The position numbers and the translations under genes were made by a program. This document shows, in pieces, positions 51,994 to 61,919 of a stretch of 64,000 nucleotides of DNA. Positions within the stretch are counted from its first letter, which is position 1, and every line of letters begins with the position of its first letter. The DNA comes from Azonexus fungiphilus (GTDB lineage Bacteria > Pseudomonadota > Gammaproteobacteria > Burkholderiales > Rhodocyclaceae). The notes beneath the pieces are model-generated. The model did no database searches. It saw only the letters and a program-made list of their open reading frames with translations, and had not been told where the DNA came from. The stretch lies in the NCBI RefSeq assembly GCF_003634965.1, contig NZ_RBXP01000013.1, positions 310,001 through 374,000 of the forward strand. The letters run 5' to 3'.

Positions 51994-54273
51994 TCAGCAG
52001 GCGTCAACCACCGTCAGCGCCGTCATGTTGACGATGCGGCGGACCGTCGCCGTCGGCGTCAGGATGTTGACCGGCTTCGCCGCCCCGAGCAGGATCGGAC
52101 CGACCGTCAGGTTGTCGCCAGCCGCCACCTTGAGCAGGTTGAACGAGATGTTGGCAGCATCGAGCGTCGGCATCACCAGCAGGTTGGCCTGCCCCTTGAG
52201 GCGCGAGTTGGGGAAAGCGGCCTGGCGAATCTGCTCGTCGAGCGCCGCATCACCGTGCATTTCGCCCTCGACCTCGAGTTCGGGCGCGCGCCGGTTGAGC
52301 TCGGCCAGGACCTCGCGCATCTTCAGTGCAGTCGGCGTGTTCTCGGTACCGAAGGTCGAATGCGAGAGCAGCGCAACCTTCGGCACGATGCCGAAATTGC
52401 GGATTTCCTCCGCCGCCATCAGCGTCATCTCGGCCAGTTGTTCGGCACTCGGGTCGTAGTTGACGTAGGTATCGGCAATGAACACCGTACGCCCGGGCAG
52501 CAGCAGCAGGTTCATCGTGTAGTAGCGGTCGTGCTCGGCACGGGTGCCGATGACGCTCTGCACGTACTCGCGGTGCGTCTCGTGACGGCCGAAGGTGCCG
52601 CAGATCAGGCCGTCGGCGTGGCCTAGGCGGACCATCAGGGCACCGTACAGGGTATTGCGGCGGCGCACCTCGCGGCGGGCGTAATCGGGCGAGACGCCCT
52701 TGCGCTGCATGATCCCGTAGTAGGTCTGCCAGAATTCGTCGAAATGCGCATCGAAGAAGGCGTTGTTTTCCGAGTGGATGACCTCGAAGTCCTCGCCTTC
52801 ACGGATGCGCAGGCCGGCTGCCTCGATCCGCCGCTGGATTTCGTCCGGACGACCGATCAGGATCGGCTGGGCAATGCCTTCGTCGCGCACGACCTGGACC
52901 GCGCGCAGCACGCGCTCGTCTTCGCCCTCGGCAAAAACGATGCGCTTGGGCGACATGCGTGCCTGACCGAAAACCGGCTTCATGATCAGGCCGGAGTGGT
53001 AGACGAACTCGTTCAACCCCTGCAGGTAGGCATCCCAGTCCTGGATCGGTCGCGTCGCCACGCCCGAATCCATGCCGGCCTTGGCCACCGCCGGCGCGAT
53101 CTTGACGATCAGGCGCGGATCGAAGGGCTTCGGAATCAGGTATTCCGGGCCGAATCCGGAAATCTTCTCGCCGTAGGCCGAGGCGACCACCTCCGATTGT
53201 TCGGCGCGAGCCAGTTCGGCGATCGCCTTGACTGCCGCCATCTTCATTTCCTCGGTGATCGTCGTCGCACCGACGTCGAGCGCGCCGCGGAAGATGAAGG
53301 GGAAGCAGAGGACGTTGTTGACCTGGTTCGGATAGTCGGAACGACCGGTGCAGATGATGGCGTCGTCGCGCACGGCCTTGACCTGCTCGGGCAGGATTTC
53401 CGGGGTCGGGTTGGCGAGCGCCATGATCACCGGCGTCGGCGCCATTTTCGCGACCATTTCCGGCTTCAGCACGCCACCAGCTGACAGGCCGAGGAAGACG
53501 TCGGCGTCGGCGATCACTTCGCCCAGGGTACGGGCGTCGGTCTTCTTGGCGTAGCGCGCCTTGATCTCGTCCATTTCCTCGACGCGGCCCTCGTAGACCA
53601 CGCCCTTGATATCGGTGACCCAGATGTTCTCGACCGGCGCACCAAGCATGACCAGGAGATCAAGGCAGGCCAGCGCGGCGGCACCGGCGCCGGAGGTGAC
53701 GATCTTGACCTTGGTCAGGTCCTTGCCGATCAGGTGCAAGCCGTTGAGGATGGCGGCACCGACCACGATGGCGGTACCGTGCTGGTCGTCGTGGAAGACG
53801 GGAATCTTCATCCGCTCGCGCAGCTTCTTCTCGATGTAGAAGCATTCGGGCGCCTTGATGTCTTCGAGATTGATGCCACCGAAGGTCGGCTCAAGCGAGG
53901 CGATGGTGTCGATCAGCTTGTCCGGATCGCGCTCTTCGATCTCGAGATCGAAGACGTCGATGTTGGCGAACTTCTTGAACAGCACGCCCTTGCCTTCCAT
54001 CACCGGCTTGGCGGCGAGCGGACCGATCGGGCCGAGGCCGAGCACGGCGGTGCCGTTGGTGATGACGCCGACCAGGTTGGCACGGGCGGTCAGCGTGCTG
54101 GCCTCGGCCGGATCGGCGACGATCTCCTCGCAGGCGAAGGCGACGCCCGGCGAATAGGCCATCGACAGGTCGTACTGGTTGGTCAGTTGCTTGATCGGGG
54201 TGACCGCGATCTTGCCCGGTTTCGGGTGACGGTGATAGTAGAGCGCGGCCTCGCGCAGTTGCCTGGGATCCAT
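51994..54273 (-). CDS. maeB: NADP-dependent malic enzyme with phosphotransacetylase domain (MaeB)
   Basis: 759 residues. The malic enzyme domain lies at about 1-420 ([53 protein letters not shown]). A phosphotransacetylase-like domain fills the rest ([27 protein letters not shown] [16 protein letters not shown]), as in MaeB; in that family it senses acetyl-CoA rather than acting as an enzyme. The start [15 protein letters not shown] has GGAGG at the right distance. It makes pyruvate from malate and is divergent from PEP carboxykinase. Confidence 0.93.
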   Translation of the reverse strand: MDPRQLREAALYYHRHPKPGKIAVTPIKQLTNQYDLSMAYSPGVAFACEEIVADPAEASTLTARANLVGVITNGTAVLGLGPIGPLAAKPVMEGKGVLFKKFANIDVFDLEIEERDPDKLIDTIASLEPTFGGINLEDIKAPECFYIEKKLRERMKIPVFHDDQHGTAIVVGAAILNGLHLIGKDLTKVKIVTSGAGAAALACLDLLVMLGAPVENIWVTDIKGVVYEGRVEEMDEIKARYAKKTDARTLGEVIADADVFLGLSAGGVLKPEMVAKMAPTPVIMALANPTPEILPEQVKAVRDDAIICTGRSDYPNQVNNVLCFPFIFRGALDVGATTITEEMKMAAVKAIAELARAEQSEVVASAYGEKISGFGPEYLIPKPFDPRLIVKIAPAVAKAGMDSGVATRPIQDWDAYLQGLNEFVYHSGLIMKPVFGQARMSPKRIVFAEGEDERVLRAVQVVRDEGIAQPILIGRPDEIQRRIEAAGLRIREGEDFEVIHSENNAFFDAHFDEFWQTYYGIMQRKGVSPDYARREVRRRNTLYGALMVRLGHADGLICGTFGRHETHREYVQSVIGTRAEHDRYYTMNLLLLPGRTVFIADTYVNYDPSAEQLAEMTLMAAEEIRNFGIVPKVALLSHSTFGTENTPTALKMREVLAELNRRAPELEVEGEMHGDAALDEQIRQAAFPNSRLKGQANLLVMPTLDAANISFNLLKVAAGDNLTVGPILLGAAKPVNILTPTATVRRIVNMTALTVVDAC

Positions 54274-54518
54274 GTCTGCCTCCATTTTATATCGTGAAAC
54301 ACGGTTTTGGGATGCGGTAAATTGTAGCACGCAGTCTGCCGCATGGCATTTCGGACATCACTTAGTCGAAAAAAGTCAAGTAGCTATTTACCCTTATCTC
54401 AGGCATAATTACGGGCTTCCCAGCCGACGGCCTCCAGCCGCTCGCAGTCTTGGTGGCAGCTCCCGGCGACTGGCGTGAAACTTTGCTATTTCAGTACCTT
54501 AGAGAGAGACAAACCGCC

Positions 54519-56363
54519 ATGACCGCACCGCTGAACGCCCCCGACTACGTCAAACACGAAGGCCTTAAACAATGGGTCGCCGAGATTGCCGCACTGACCC
54601 AGCCTGACCGCATCTACTGGGCCGACGGCTCGCAGCAGGAGTATGACCGCCTGTGCGCGGAAATGGTTGAAGCCGGCACGCTGATCAAGCTCAACGAACA
54701 GAAGCGCCCAAATTCCTACCTGGCCTTCTCCGACCCCTCCGACGTCGCCCGCGTCGAAGACCGCACCTACATCTGCTCCGCCAACAAGGAAGACGCCGGC
54801 CCGACCAACAACTGGGAAGAACCGGCCAAGATGCGCGAAACCCTGAACGGCCTGTTCAAGGGCTGCATGAAGGGCCGCACGATGTACGTCATCCCGTTCT
54901 CGATGGGTCCGCTCGGTTCGCCGATCGCCCACATCGGCGTTGAAATCTCCGATTCCGCCTACGTCGTCGTCAACATGCGCACGATGACCCGCATGGGCGC
55001 CAAGGTCTTCGACGTGCTCGGCACCGACGGCGAATTCGTTCCCTGCGTGCACACCGTCGGCGCGCCGCTCGAAGCCGGCCAGAAGGATGTGGCCTGGCCG
55101 TGCAACCCGACCGTCAAGTACATCGTGCATTACCCGGAAACCCGCGAAATCTGGTCCTACGGTTCCGGCTACGGCGGCAACGCCCTGCTCGGCAAGAAGT
55201 GCTTCGCCCTGCGCATCGCCTCCAACATGGCGCGCGACCAGGGCTGGCTGGCCGAACACATGCTCATCCTCGGCGTCGAGTCGCCGGAAGGTGAAAAGAC
55301 CTACGTCGCCGCCGCCTTCCCGTCGGCCTGCGGCAAGACCAATTTCGCCATGCTGATCCCGCCGAAGACCCTGGATGGCTGGAAGATCACCACCATCGGC
55401 GACGACATCGCCTGGATCAAGCCGCGCGTCGATGCCGACGGCGTCACCCGCTTCTACGCCATCAACCCGGAAGCCGGCTTCTTCGGCGTCGCCCCGGGCA
55501 CCAGCGAGAAGACCAACTACAACGCCCTGGCCACGCTCAAGGAAAACATCATCTTCACCAACGTCGCGCTGACCGACGACGGCGATGTGTGGTGGGAAGG
55601 CCTGACCAAGGAAGCCCCGGCGCACCTGATCGACTGGCAGGGCAAGGACTGGACGCCGGAAGACGGCAAGGCCGGCCGCAAGGCTGCGCATGCCAACTCG
55701 CGCTTCACCGCCCCGGCCAACCAGTGCCCGTCGGTTGACTCGGCCTGGGAAGACCCGGCCGGCGTGCCGATCTCTGCCTTCATCTTCGGCGGCCGTCGTG
55801 CCACCACCGTGCCGCTGGTGTACCAGGCCTTCAACTGGAACTACGGCGTCTACATGGCCGCCACGCTCGGATCCGAAACCACCGCGGCCGCCTTCGGCCA
55901 GCAGGGTGTCGTGCGGCGCGACCCGTTCGCCATGCTGCCCTTCTGCGGCTACCACATGGGCGACTACTTCAACCACTGGCTGAAGATGGGCAAGACCGTC
56001 GATGCCACGCCGAAGATCTTCTGCGTGAACTGGTTCCGCATGAACGAGAAGGGCGAATTCATGTGGCCGGGCTTCGGTGACAACATGCGCGTGCTGAAGT
56101 GGATCGTCGACCGCTGCAAGGGCAAGGTCGCGGCCAAGGAAACCGTGCTCGGCTGGATGCCGAAGTTCGAGGACATCGACTGGACCGGCCTGGAAATCAA
56201 CAAGGACGACTTCGAAGCCCTGACCTCGATCGACGGCGACGCCTGGAAGGCCGAACTGGCCGGCCACAAGGAGTGGTTCGACAAGATGGGCGAGAAGATG
56301 CCGCGCGAACTCGTGCTCAAGCGCGAACTGTTCGAAATGGGCATCTTCAAGGACGCTGCCTGA
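54519..56363 (+). CDS. pckG: Phosphoenolpyruvate carboxykinase (GTP)
   Basis: 614 residues, the length of the GTP-dependent class. Hallmarks are [18 protein letters not shown], the Cys-containing P-loop [12 protein letters not shown] near 275, GDDIAWIK and [16 protein letters not shown]. It converts oxaloacetate to PEP for gluconeogenesis. The ATG at 54519 follows AGAGAGA; the longer upstream frame is not conserved-looking. Base composition is a little lower in GC and codons are more regular, as expected for a highly expressed gene. A terminator follows. Confidence 0.95.
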   Translation: MTAPLNAPDYVKHEGLKQWVAEIAALTQPDRIYWADGSQQEYDRLCAEMVEAGTLIKLNEQKRPNSYLAFSDPSDVARVEDRTYICSANKEDAGPTNNWEEPAKMRETLNGLFKGCMKGRTMYVIPFSMGPLGSPIAHIGVEISDSAYVVVNMRTMTRMGAKVFDVLGTDGEFVPCVHTVGAPLEAGQKDVAWPCNPTVKYIVHYPETREIWSYGSGYGGNALLGKKCFALRIASNMARDQGWLAEHMLILGVESPEGEKTYVAAAFPSACGKTNFAMLIPPKTLDGWKITTIGDDIAWIKPRVDADGVTRFYAINPEAGFFGVAPGTSEKTNYNALATLKENIIFTNVALTDDGDVWWEGLTKEAPAHLIDWQGKDWTPEDGKAGRKAAHANSRFTAPANQCPSVDSAWEDPAGVPISAFIFGGRRATTVPLVYQAFNWNYGVYMAATLGSETTAAAFGQQGVVRRDPFAMLPFCGYHMGDYFNHWLKMGKTVDATPKIFCVNWFRMNEKGEFMWPGFGDNMRVLKWIVDRCKGKVAAKETVLGWMPKFEDIDWTGLEINKDDFEALTSIDGDAWKAELAGHKEWFDKMGEKMPRELVLKRELFEMGIFKDAA

Positions 56364-56384
56364 ACATCGCCTGAGCGATAATCG

Positions 56385-56410
56385 AACGGCCACCCGCGGG
56401 TGGCCGTTTT
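56385..56410 (+). terminator. Intrinsic terminator of pckG
   Basis: AACGGCCACC, loop CGCG, GGTGGCCGTT and TT. The next gene starts 16 bases later, so the hairpin also sits in its leader. Confidence 0.85.
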
Positions 56411-56425
56411 ACTTTGGAGAACTGC

Positions 56426-57586
56426 ATGCTGCGCTCTGCCCAACGCCTCGCCGACATCGCCCCCTTCCATGTCGTCGAACTGCTGACCCGCGCCCGCCAG
56501 CTGGAAAGCGAAGGCCGCGACATCATCCACATGGAAGTCGGCGAGCCCGATTTCGCGACGCCGGCGCCGATCGTCAATGCCGCGGTCGACGCCCTGAACC
56601 GCGGAAAAACGCTGTACACCCAGGCGCTCGGCCTGCCCGAGCTGCGCCAGGCGATCAGCGATTTCTACCGTCAGCGCTACGGCGTCGCCGTGCCGGCGGC
56701 GCGCATCGCCGTCACCAACGGCGCTTCCGGCGCCCTCAACCTGGCCTTCGCCTGCCTCGCCGACCCCGGCAACGAGTGGCTGCTCGCCGATCCCGGCTAC
56801 CCGTGCAACCGGCACATCCTGCGCACCTACGAAGGCCGCCCGGTCGCCATCCCGGTCGGCGCCCAGAGCAACTTCCAGCCGACGCCGGCACAAGTCGCCT
56901 CGGCCTGGAACGAAAACACCGCCGGCCTGCTCGTCGCCTCACCGGCGAACCCGACCGGCACCTTGCTGACGCTGCCGGAGATCACCGCGCTGGCCGACGT
57001 CTGTCGCGCCCGCGCCGGCCACTTCCTGGTTGACGAGATCTACCACGGCCTCACCTACGAGACCGATGCGCCGACCGCCTGCGCCGCCGGCGACGACATC
57101 TGGGTGATCAACAGCTTCTCCAAGTATTTCCAGATGACCGGCTGGCGGCTGGGCTGGATGGTGATTCCCGAGGCCTTCGTGCGCGACGTCGAGAAGCTGG
57201 CGCAGAACCTCGTCCTCTGTCCGTCGACGCCGGCGCAGTACGCGGCGCTTGCCGCTTTCCAGCCGGAAACGATCGCCATCCTTGAGGAAAGGCGGGCCGA
57301 GTTCCGCCGTCGCCGCGACTTCCTGGCGCCGGCACTGGAAGGCATCGGCCTCGCCGTCGTCGCCCGCCCGGAAGGCGCCTTCTACCTGTACTGCGACTGC
57401 TCGGCGGTGGCTGCCGACAGCTTCGCGCTGGCGCGCGAACTGCTGGAGGAGGCTGGCGTCGCCGCGACGCCGGGGCTGGATTTCGGCACTAACGCGCCGG
57501 AAAAGTACATCCGCTTCGCCTACACCACCGGCGTCGACCGGCTGGCCGAGGCGGTCGAGCGCCTACGCCGCCACTTCGGGCGGTAA
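56426..57586 (+). CDS. PLP-dependent class I aminotransferase
   Basis: 386 residues from the ATG with GGAGA seven bases upstream; the TTG four codons earlier is unlikely. Conserved parts are VGEPDFATPAPIV, GASGALNLAF, ASPANPTGTLLT, FLVDEIYHGL and the PLP lysine in SFSKYFQMTGWRLGWM. The type fits AlaA/DAT-like alpha-keto acid aminotransferases (fold I). Its end overlaps the convergent ampD gene by 24 bases. Confidence 0.9.
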   Translation: MLRSAQRLADIAPFHVVELLTRARQLESEGRDIIHMEVGEPDFATPAPIVNAAVDALNRGKTLYTQALGLPELRQAISDFYRQRYGVAVPAARIAVTNGASGALNLAFACLADPGNEWLLADPGYPCNRHILRTYEGRPVAIPVGAQSNFQPTPAQVASAWNENTAGLLVASPANPTGTLLTLPEITALADVCRARAGHFLVDEIYHGLTYETDAPTACAAGDDIWVINSFSKYFQMTGWRLGWMVIPEAFVRDVEKLAQNLVLCPSTPAQYAALAAFQPETIAILEERRAEFRRRRDFLAPALEGIGLAVVARPEGAFYLYCDCSAVAADSFALARELLEEAGVAATPGLDFGTNAPEKYIRFAYTTGVDRLAEAVERLRRHFGR

Positions 57587-58135
57587 GTCGAGGTCGGGGT
57601 AGCGGGCGGCCAGCGCCGGCCAGTCGAAATGCGGCCCGGGATCGCTCTTGCGCCCCGGCGCGATGTCGCTGTGGCCGGCGATCGCCGTGATCGGATAACG
57701 CTGGCGCAAGGCGTCGACCAGGCGCCACAACGCCGCGTACTGGGCCGCAGTGAAGGGCTGCTCGTCGCAGCCCTCGAGCTCGATGCCGACCGAGTAGTCG
57801 TTGCAGTTGCCGCGCCCGCACCAGGTCGACTGGCCGGCATGCCAGGCGCGCTGGTCGCAGCCGACGAACTGGACGACACGGCCGTCGCGCCGGACGTAGA
57901 AATGCGCCGACACCTGCAGCCCGGAAATCTCGGAAAAATAGGGGTGGACCGTCGCATCGAGGCGATTGAGGAAGAAATCCTCGACCCAGTCGCCGCCGAA
58001 TTCACCGGGCGGCAGACTGATGTTGTGCACGACCACCAGCGAAACCTCGACGCCGGCCGGCCGCTCGCCGAAATTTGGCGAAATCTTGCGGTCGACCGTC
58101 AACAACCAGCCATTTTCAGCCCACGCCGCACTCAT
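57563..58135 (-). CDS. ampD: AmpD, 1,6-anhydro-MurNAc-L-alanine amidase
   Basis: 190 residues with the cytosolic amidase_2 fold: SLVVVHNISLPPGEFGG (first zinc His), VSAHFYVRRDGRVVQFVG, WHAGQSTWCGRGNCNDYSVGIELEG and AIAGHSDIAPGRKSDPGPHFDW (second His and Asp). AmpD recycles peptidoglycan and sets beta-lactamase inducer levels. It overlaps pilR by four bases and closes the pilSR operon, an arrangement found in betaproteobacteria. Confidence 0.93.
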   Translation of the reverse strand: MSAAWAENGWLLTVDRKISPNFGERPAGVEVSLVVVHNISLPPGEFGGDWVEDFFLNRLDATVHPYFSEISGLQVSAHFYVRRDGRVVQFVGCDQRAWHAGQSTWCGRGNCNDYSVGIELEGCDEQPFTAAQYAALWRLVDALRQRYPITAIAGHSDIAPGRKSDPGPHFDWPALAARYPDLDLPPEVAA

Positions 58136-59484
58136 TCGATGCCCAGCCGTTCCAGCCGGTAGCGCAAGGAGCGGAAGGTGACGCCGAGCAGCCGCGCCGC
58201 CGCGGTGCGGTTGCCCTCGGTCTTCTGCAGCGCTTCCAGGATGGCCTGCCGCTCGAGGCGGTTGAGGTAGTCGTCGAGCGTCTCGCTGCCGCGCCCCTGC
58301 AGATCGCCGCCGACCCCGTCCTCGGGCTCGAGGTGGAGATCGTCGGGCTCGACCAGATCGCCGGCACAGAGCGCGGTCGCCCGCTCGAGGATGTTCTCCA
58401 GTTCACGCACGTTGCCGGGGAAGGAATACAGCTGCAGCGCCTTGATCGCCGCCGGCGACAAGCGCGGATGGCCGTCGCCGCAGAGCTTGCCGAGCAAGCT
58501 GTCGACAAGCGGCGCGATGTCCTCCAGGCGCTCGCGCAAGGGCGGCATGCGCAGCTCGATGACGTTCAGCCGGTAATAGAGATCCTGGCGGAAGCTGCCC
58601 TGCTCGACCCGCTCGCGCAGGTTGCGGTGGGTGGCGCAGATGATGCGCAGGTCGACCGGCTCCTCGGTGACGTTGCCGACCTTGCGCACGCGCTTTTCCT
58701 GGATCGCCCGCAGCAGCTTGACCTGCATCGCCAGCGGCAGGTCGGCGACCTCGTCGAGGAACAGCGTGCCGCCGCTGGCAGCCTGGAAGAAGCCGTCACG
58801 GTCGCTGTCGGCGCCAGTGAAGGCGCCCTTGCGGTAGCCGAAGAACTCGCTCTCCATCAGGTTCTCGGGAATGGCGCCGCAATTGACCGGGACGAAGGGC
58901 CCGGCGCTGCGCGCGCTGCGCGCGTGGATCAGGCGCGCCGCCAGCTCCTTGCCGGAACCGGATTCGCCGGAAATGTAGATCGGCGCCTGGCTGCGCGCCA
59001 GTTTCTCGATCATCGCCCGGACCTGCTGCATGCTCGGCGACTCGCCGGTCAAGGCCCGCAGTTCGTCGTTTTCGGCAACGCCCTCGGGCAGGCGCAGCGC
59101 CGAGCGGACCAGGGCGCGCAATTGTTCGAGGCCGACCGGCTTGGCCAGGTAGTCGAAGGCGCCGGCCTTGAGTGCGGCGACGGCGTTCTCGGCGCTGCCC
59201 CAGGCGGTGATCACGGCGACCGGCAGGCGCGGGTGGTTTTCGCCGATGTAGCGGACGATCTCCAGGCCTTCGCCGTCGGGCAGGCGCATGTCGGTCAGGC
59301 ACAGCTGGAAGCTGCCGGCGGCCAGCGCCGCCTTCGCCTCGGCGACCGAACCGGCGCACTCCGCGGCCAGGCCCATGCGCGACAGCGTCAGGTCGATCAG
59401 TTCGCGGATGTCGGCCTCGTCGTCGATGACGAGGACGCGGTTCAGTTCGCTGCGGGGTCGCCGCTCGCTACGGGTAACAGACAC
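58132..59484 (-). CDS. pilR: NtrC-family response regulator PilR
   Basis: 450 residues from a GTG with GGAGA eight bases upstream (a TTG one codon earlier is also possible). The start overlaps the PilS 3' end by 43 bases. Receiver: VIDDEAD and [13 protein letters not shown]+ domain: [20 protein letters not shown] and [12 protein letters not shown]; Fis-type [30 protein letters not shown]. PilR activates pilin transcription with sigma-54. Its partner kinase is directly upstream. Confidence 0.9.
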   Translation of the reverse strand: MSVTRSERRPRSELNRVLVIDDEADIRELIDLTLSRMGLAAECAGSVAEAKAALAAGSFQLCLTDMRLPDGEGLEIVRYIGENHPRLPVAVITAWGSAENAVAALKAGAFDYLAKPVGLEQLRALVRSALRLPEGVAENDELRALTGESPSMQQVRAMIEKLARSQAPIYISGESGSGKELAARLIHARSARSAGPFVPVNCGAIPENLMESEFFGYRKGAFTGADSDRDGFFQAASGGTLFLDEVADLPLAMQVKLLRAIQEKRVRKVGNVTEEPVDLRIICATHRNLRERVEQGSFRQDLYYRLNVIELRMPPLRERLEDIAPLVDSLLGKLCGDGHPRLSPAAIKALQLYSFPGNVRELENILERATALCAGDLVEPDDLHLEPEDGVGGDLQGRGSETLDDYLNRLERQAILEALQKTEGNRTAAARLLGVTFRSLRYRLERLGIE

Positions 59485-61049
59485 CAATCGCTTCTCCCGG
59501 AAACAATGAAATGGCCGCCGCCGGCAGCGGCCTTGAGTACCAGCGTGGCGCCGTTGGCGACGCACAGCTCGCGGGCGATGAACAGGCCGAGGCCGGTACC
59601 CTGCGTATGCGTGGTGAAGAACGGCTCGAAGACCTGGTCGCGCAGTTCGGCCGGCACCCCGGGGCCGTCGTCGACGACATGCAGCTCGACCCAGCCGCCG
59701 CTCGCCGCCGCCTGCGCCGTCAGCCGCACCGCGGCCGGGCCGCGCGACGAATGGCGCAGCGCGTTGCCGACCAGGTTCCACAGGACCTGTTGCAGGTGCG
59801 AGCGATCGAAGCTGATGGCCAGGCCGGCCGGTGCGTCGAGGGCGATCGTCGCCGCCGGCAGATTTTCGTTGCCCAGCAGGTCGACCGCAAAATTGCCGAG
59901 AAACTCGCGCAATTCGATGGTTTCGACCTGCGCCTGCTTCTGCCGGCCGAGTTCGAGGACGTCGCCGACGATGCGGTCGAGGCGCGCGGTGTTGTCGCCG
60001 ATGATGCGCAGCAGGCGCTCGAAGATCTCGCCGCGCCGCTCCTCCTTGAGCAGTTCGGCGGCGTGGCCGATGGCCGAGAGCGGGTTGCGGATCTCGTGGG
60101 CGATGCTCGCGGTCAGCCGGCCGAGCGCCGCCAGCTTGAGCTGCTTGGCCTGCTCCTTGACCCGGCCGACGTCCTCGAGGAAGACCAGGACCTCGCCCTC
60201 GGAACTGGCGGTGGACTCGAAGCGCGCGCCCAGTTCGGCACTGCCGGCGCCGGCCAGGATGATGCTGTCGTCGCCGCCGCCGGCCAGCCAGTGGCCGAGC
60301 GCCGCGGCCAGCGTCGGCGCCTGCGCGCCGAGGTTGCCGGCCGTTGCCGGCAGGCCGAGCAGGCGGGCGGCCATCGGGTTGTGGCGGACGATCGTGCCGT
60401 CGCGGCCGACGATCAGCACGCCGTCCTGCATCCGCTCGACGACGCGCTGGTTGATCCGGATCTGGTTGTCGAGCGCGATTCCGCGCCGGCGGGCCAGATC
60501 CTCGTTGATCATGATGCGCTGGCCGAGCAGGCGGGCGAGGATGGCGGTAGCGAAGTAGCCGGCGGAAATGAAGCCGGCCTGGACGATGCTGCCCGGATCG
60601 AGGTCGCGGGCGACGATCAGCAGTGCCTGCACGGCCAGCGCCGCCAGCGTCGCCAGCGCCGCGTAGAAGAGCACCAGGCGGCCCTGGCCGACCAGGCTGG
60701 CAGCCGCCAGCGAGATCAGCAGGAGCAGGCCGAAACCGCTGCCGACGCCGCCGGCGATGTACATCAGCATGCTGATGACGACGACGTCGACGCCGACCTG
60801 GAACGACAGCTGGAGATTGAAATGCTGGCGCCAGAAATGCGCCAGGCCGAGCCCGGCCAGCGTCGCCGCCAGGTAGGCGCCAGCCAGCGCGAACAGCATC
60901 GGCGAAGGCAGCAGGCTCAGGCGCTGGTTCCAGTCACCGGGAAAGAACAGGACGAGCAGGCAGAGCCCGCCGAGGAGCAGGCGGTAGAGGATGAAATACT
61001 GGAAGGAGCGCCAGTTCGGCTCCCAGGTCGCCGTCAGCCAGCCCTGCAC
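59442..61049 (-). CDS. pilS: Sensor histidine kinase PilS
   Basis: 535 residues from a GTG one base past the stop of the PP0621-type gene; no earlier ATG is plausible. Six membrane helices (ILYRLLLGGLCLLVLFF to AGYFATAILARLLGQRI), a PAS domain (MQDGVLIVGRDGTIVRHNPMA), then HisKA with ASIAHEIRNPLSAIGHA and HATPase with NLVGNALRH, DDGPGVP and GTGLGLFIAREL. This is the PilS layout, controlling type IV pili with PilR. Confidence 0.92.
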   Translation of the reverse strand: MQGWLTATWEPNWRSFQYFILYRLLLGGLCLLVLFFPGDWNQRLSLLPSPMLFALAGAYLAATLAGLGLAHFWRQHFNLQLSFQVGVDVVVISMLMYIAGGVGSGFGLLLLISLAAASLVGQGRLVLFYAALATLAALAVQALLIVARDLDPGSIVQAGFISAGYFATAILARLLGQRIMINEDLARRRGIALDNQIRINQRVVERMQDGVLIVGRDGTIVRHNPMAARLLGLPATAGNLGAQAPTLAAALGHWLAGGGDDSIILAGAGSAELGARFESTASSEGEVLVFLEDVGRVKEQAKQLKLAALGRLTASIAHEIRNPLSAIGHAAELLKEERRGEIFERLLRIIGDNTARLDRIVGDVLELGRQKQAQVETIELREFLGNFAVDLLGNENLPAATIALDAPAGLAISFDRSHLQQVLWNLVGNALRHSSRGPAAVRLTAQAAASGGWVELHVVDDGPGVPAELRDQVFEPFFTTHTQGTGLGLFIARELCVANGATLVLKAAAGGGHFIVSGRSDWCLLPVASGDPAAN

Positions 61050-61050
61050 G

Positions 61051-61281
61051 TCAGCCCCGGCGGCGGGCGGCGTCGCGATGCGCCGGATTGCAGTAGTGGC
61101 GCTCGCCATCGGCGACGGCATCGCTGGCCGGCAGGTAGACGCCGCAATGGGCACAGCGGACCATCGCCTCCGGCGAGCGGGCCGGCGGCGGTGCCGCGGC
61201 GGCATCGGCGGCGGCGCGGCGCTTCTTCCAGCCCCACCAGACGACCAGGGCCAGGGCGATCAGCAACAGGTATTTGAGCAT
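61051..61281 (-). CDS. PP0621-family small membrane zinc-ribbon-like protein
   Basis: 76 residues. One N-terminal helix (MLKYLLLIALALVVWWGW), then a basic linker, then MVRCAHCGVYLPASDAVADGERHYCNPAHRD with three Cys and several His that could hold zinc. The same short protein is found upstream of pilS in many betaproteobacteria. Function unknown. Its stop is one base before the pilS GTG. Confidence 0.85.
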   Translation of the reverse strand: MLKYLLLIALALVVWWGWKKRRAAADAAAAPPPARSPEAMVRCAHCGVYLPASDAVADGERHYCNPAHRDAARRRG

Positions 61282-61295
61282 GGCGGCGACTCCGG

Positions 61296-61919
61296 TCAGC
61301 GCTCGACCCAGTCGAGGATCGCCTGCCACTGTTCGAGGTCGCGCTCGGCCCGCGAGCGCGGCAGGTCGAACAGGGTCATGCCGGCGGCGGCGGCCTGGAC
61401 ATAGACCTGGGTGTCGCGCAGGTAGGCCAGCACCGGCAGCTCGAAGGAAGCGAGGAAGCGTTCGAGTTCGCCGGCGGCACGGGTGCGCGCATCGACGCGC
61501 ATGCCGATCACGGCGACGTCGGCGCGGCCCTTGCGCACCGCCTTCTCGTCGAGCAGTGCCTCGAGGAAGTGGCGGGTGGCGCGCATGTCGAACGTGGACG
61601 GCTGCACCGGCACGATCACCCGCGTGGACAGCTTGAGTACCTTGTCGAGCAGCTTGCCGCCGAGGCCGGCCGGGGTGTCGAGGACGACGTGCGTGGTCCC
61701 CTTCGGCGGCCGGGCGACGTTGTCGTGGCCGATCGCCCAGGTCTCGATGGTCGGCAGCTCGAACGGCCGCGTCGCCAGCCATTCGCGCGCCGACTGCTGG
61801 CGGTCGATGTCGCCGAGCATGACGTCGTGGCCGCGATGGGCAAAGTAGCCGGCGAGGTTGGTGGCCAGCGTGCTCTTGCCCGACCCGCCCTTGGGATTGG
61901 CGACGAGGAAGCCCTTCAT
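61296..61919 (-). CDS. ParA/MinD-family ATPase
   Basis: 207 residues. Deviant Walker A NPKGGSGKSTLATNLA at 8-23, Walker A' DIDRQQSAREWL, and switch motif HVVLDTPAGLGG. It lacks a DNA-binding N-terminus, so it is the small orphan ParA type that often positions protein complexes or cellulose/secretion machines. It overlaps the TAXI gene upstream by four bases and lies 14 bases before the PP0621-type gene. Confidence 0.88.
   Translation of the reverse strand: MKGFLVANPKGGSGKSTLATNLAGYFAHRGHDVMLGDIDRQQSAREWLATRPFELPTIETWAIGHDNVARPPKGTTHVVLDTPAGLGGKLLDKVLKLSTRVIVPVQPSTFDMRATRHFLEALLDEKAVRKGRADVAVIGMRVDARTRAAGELERFLASFELPVLAYLRDTQVYVQAAAAGMTLFDLPRSRAERDLEQWQAILDWVER

Noticed and set aside
54486..56393. 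635-codon open frame opposite pckG
   Set aside because: It mirrors a conserved enzyme, has no family motifs and is explained by the GC-rich third-position bias of pckG.
48708..58098. Repeated TTGCGGTCGACCG in lutB, ampD and the palindrome at 25440
   Set aside because: In coding copies it mostly reflects common codons (for example Val-Asp-Arg-Lys read on the minus strand), so I do not claim a dispersed repeat family.
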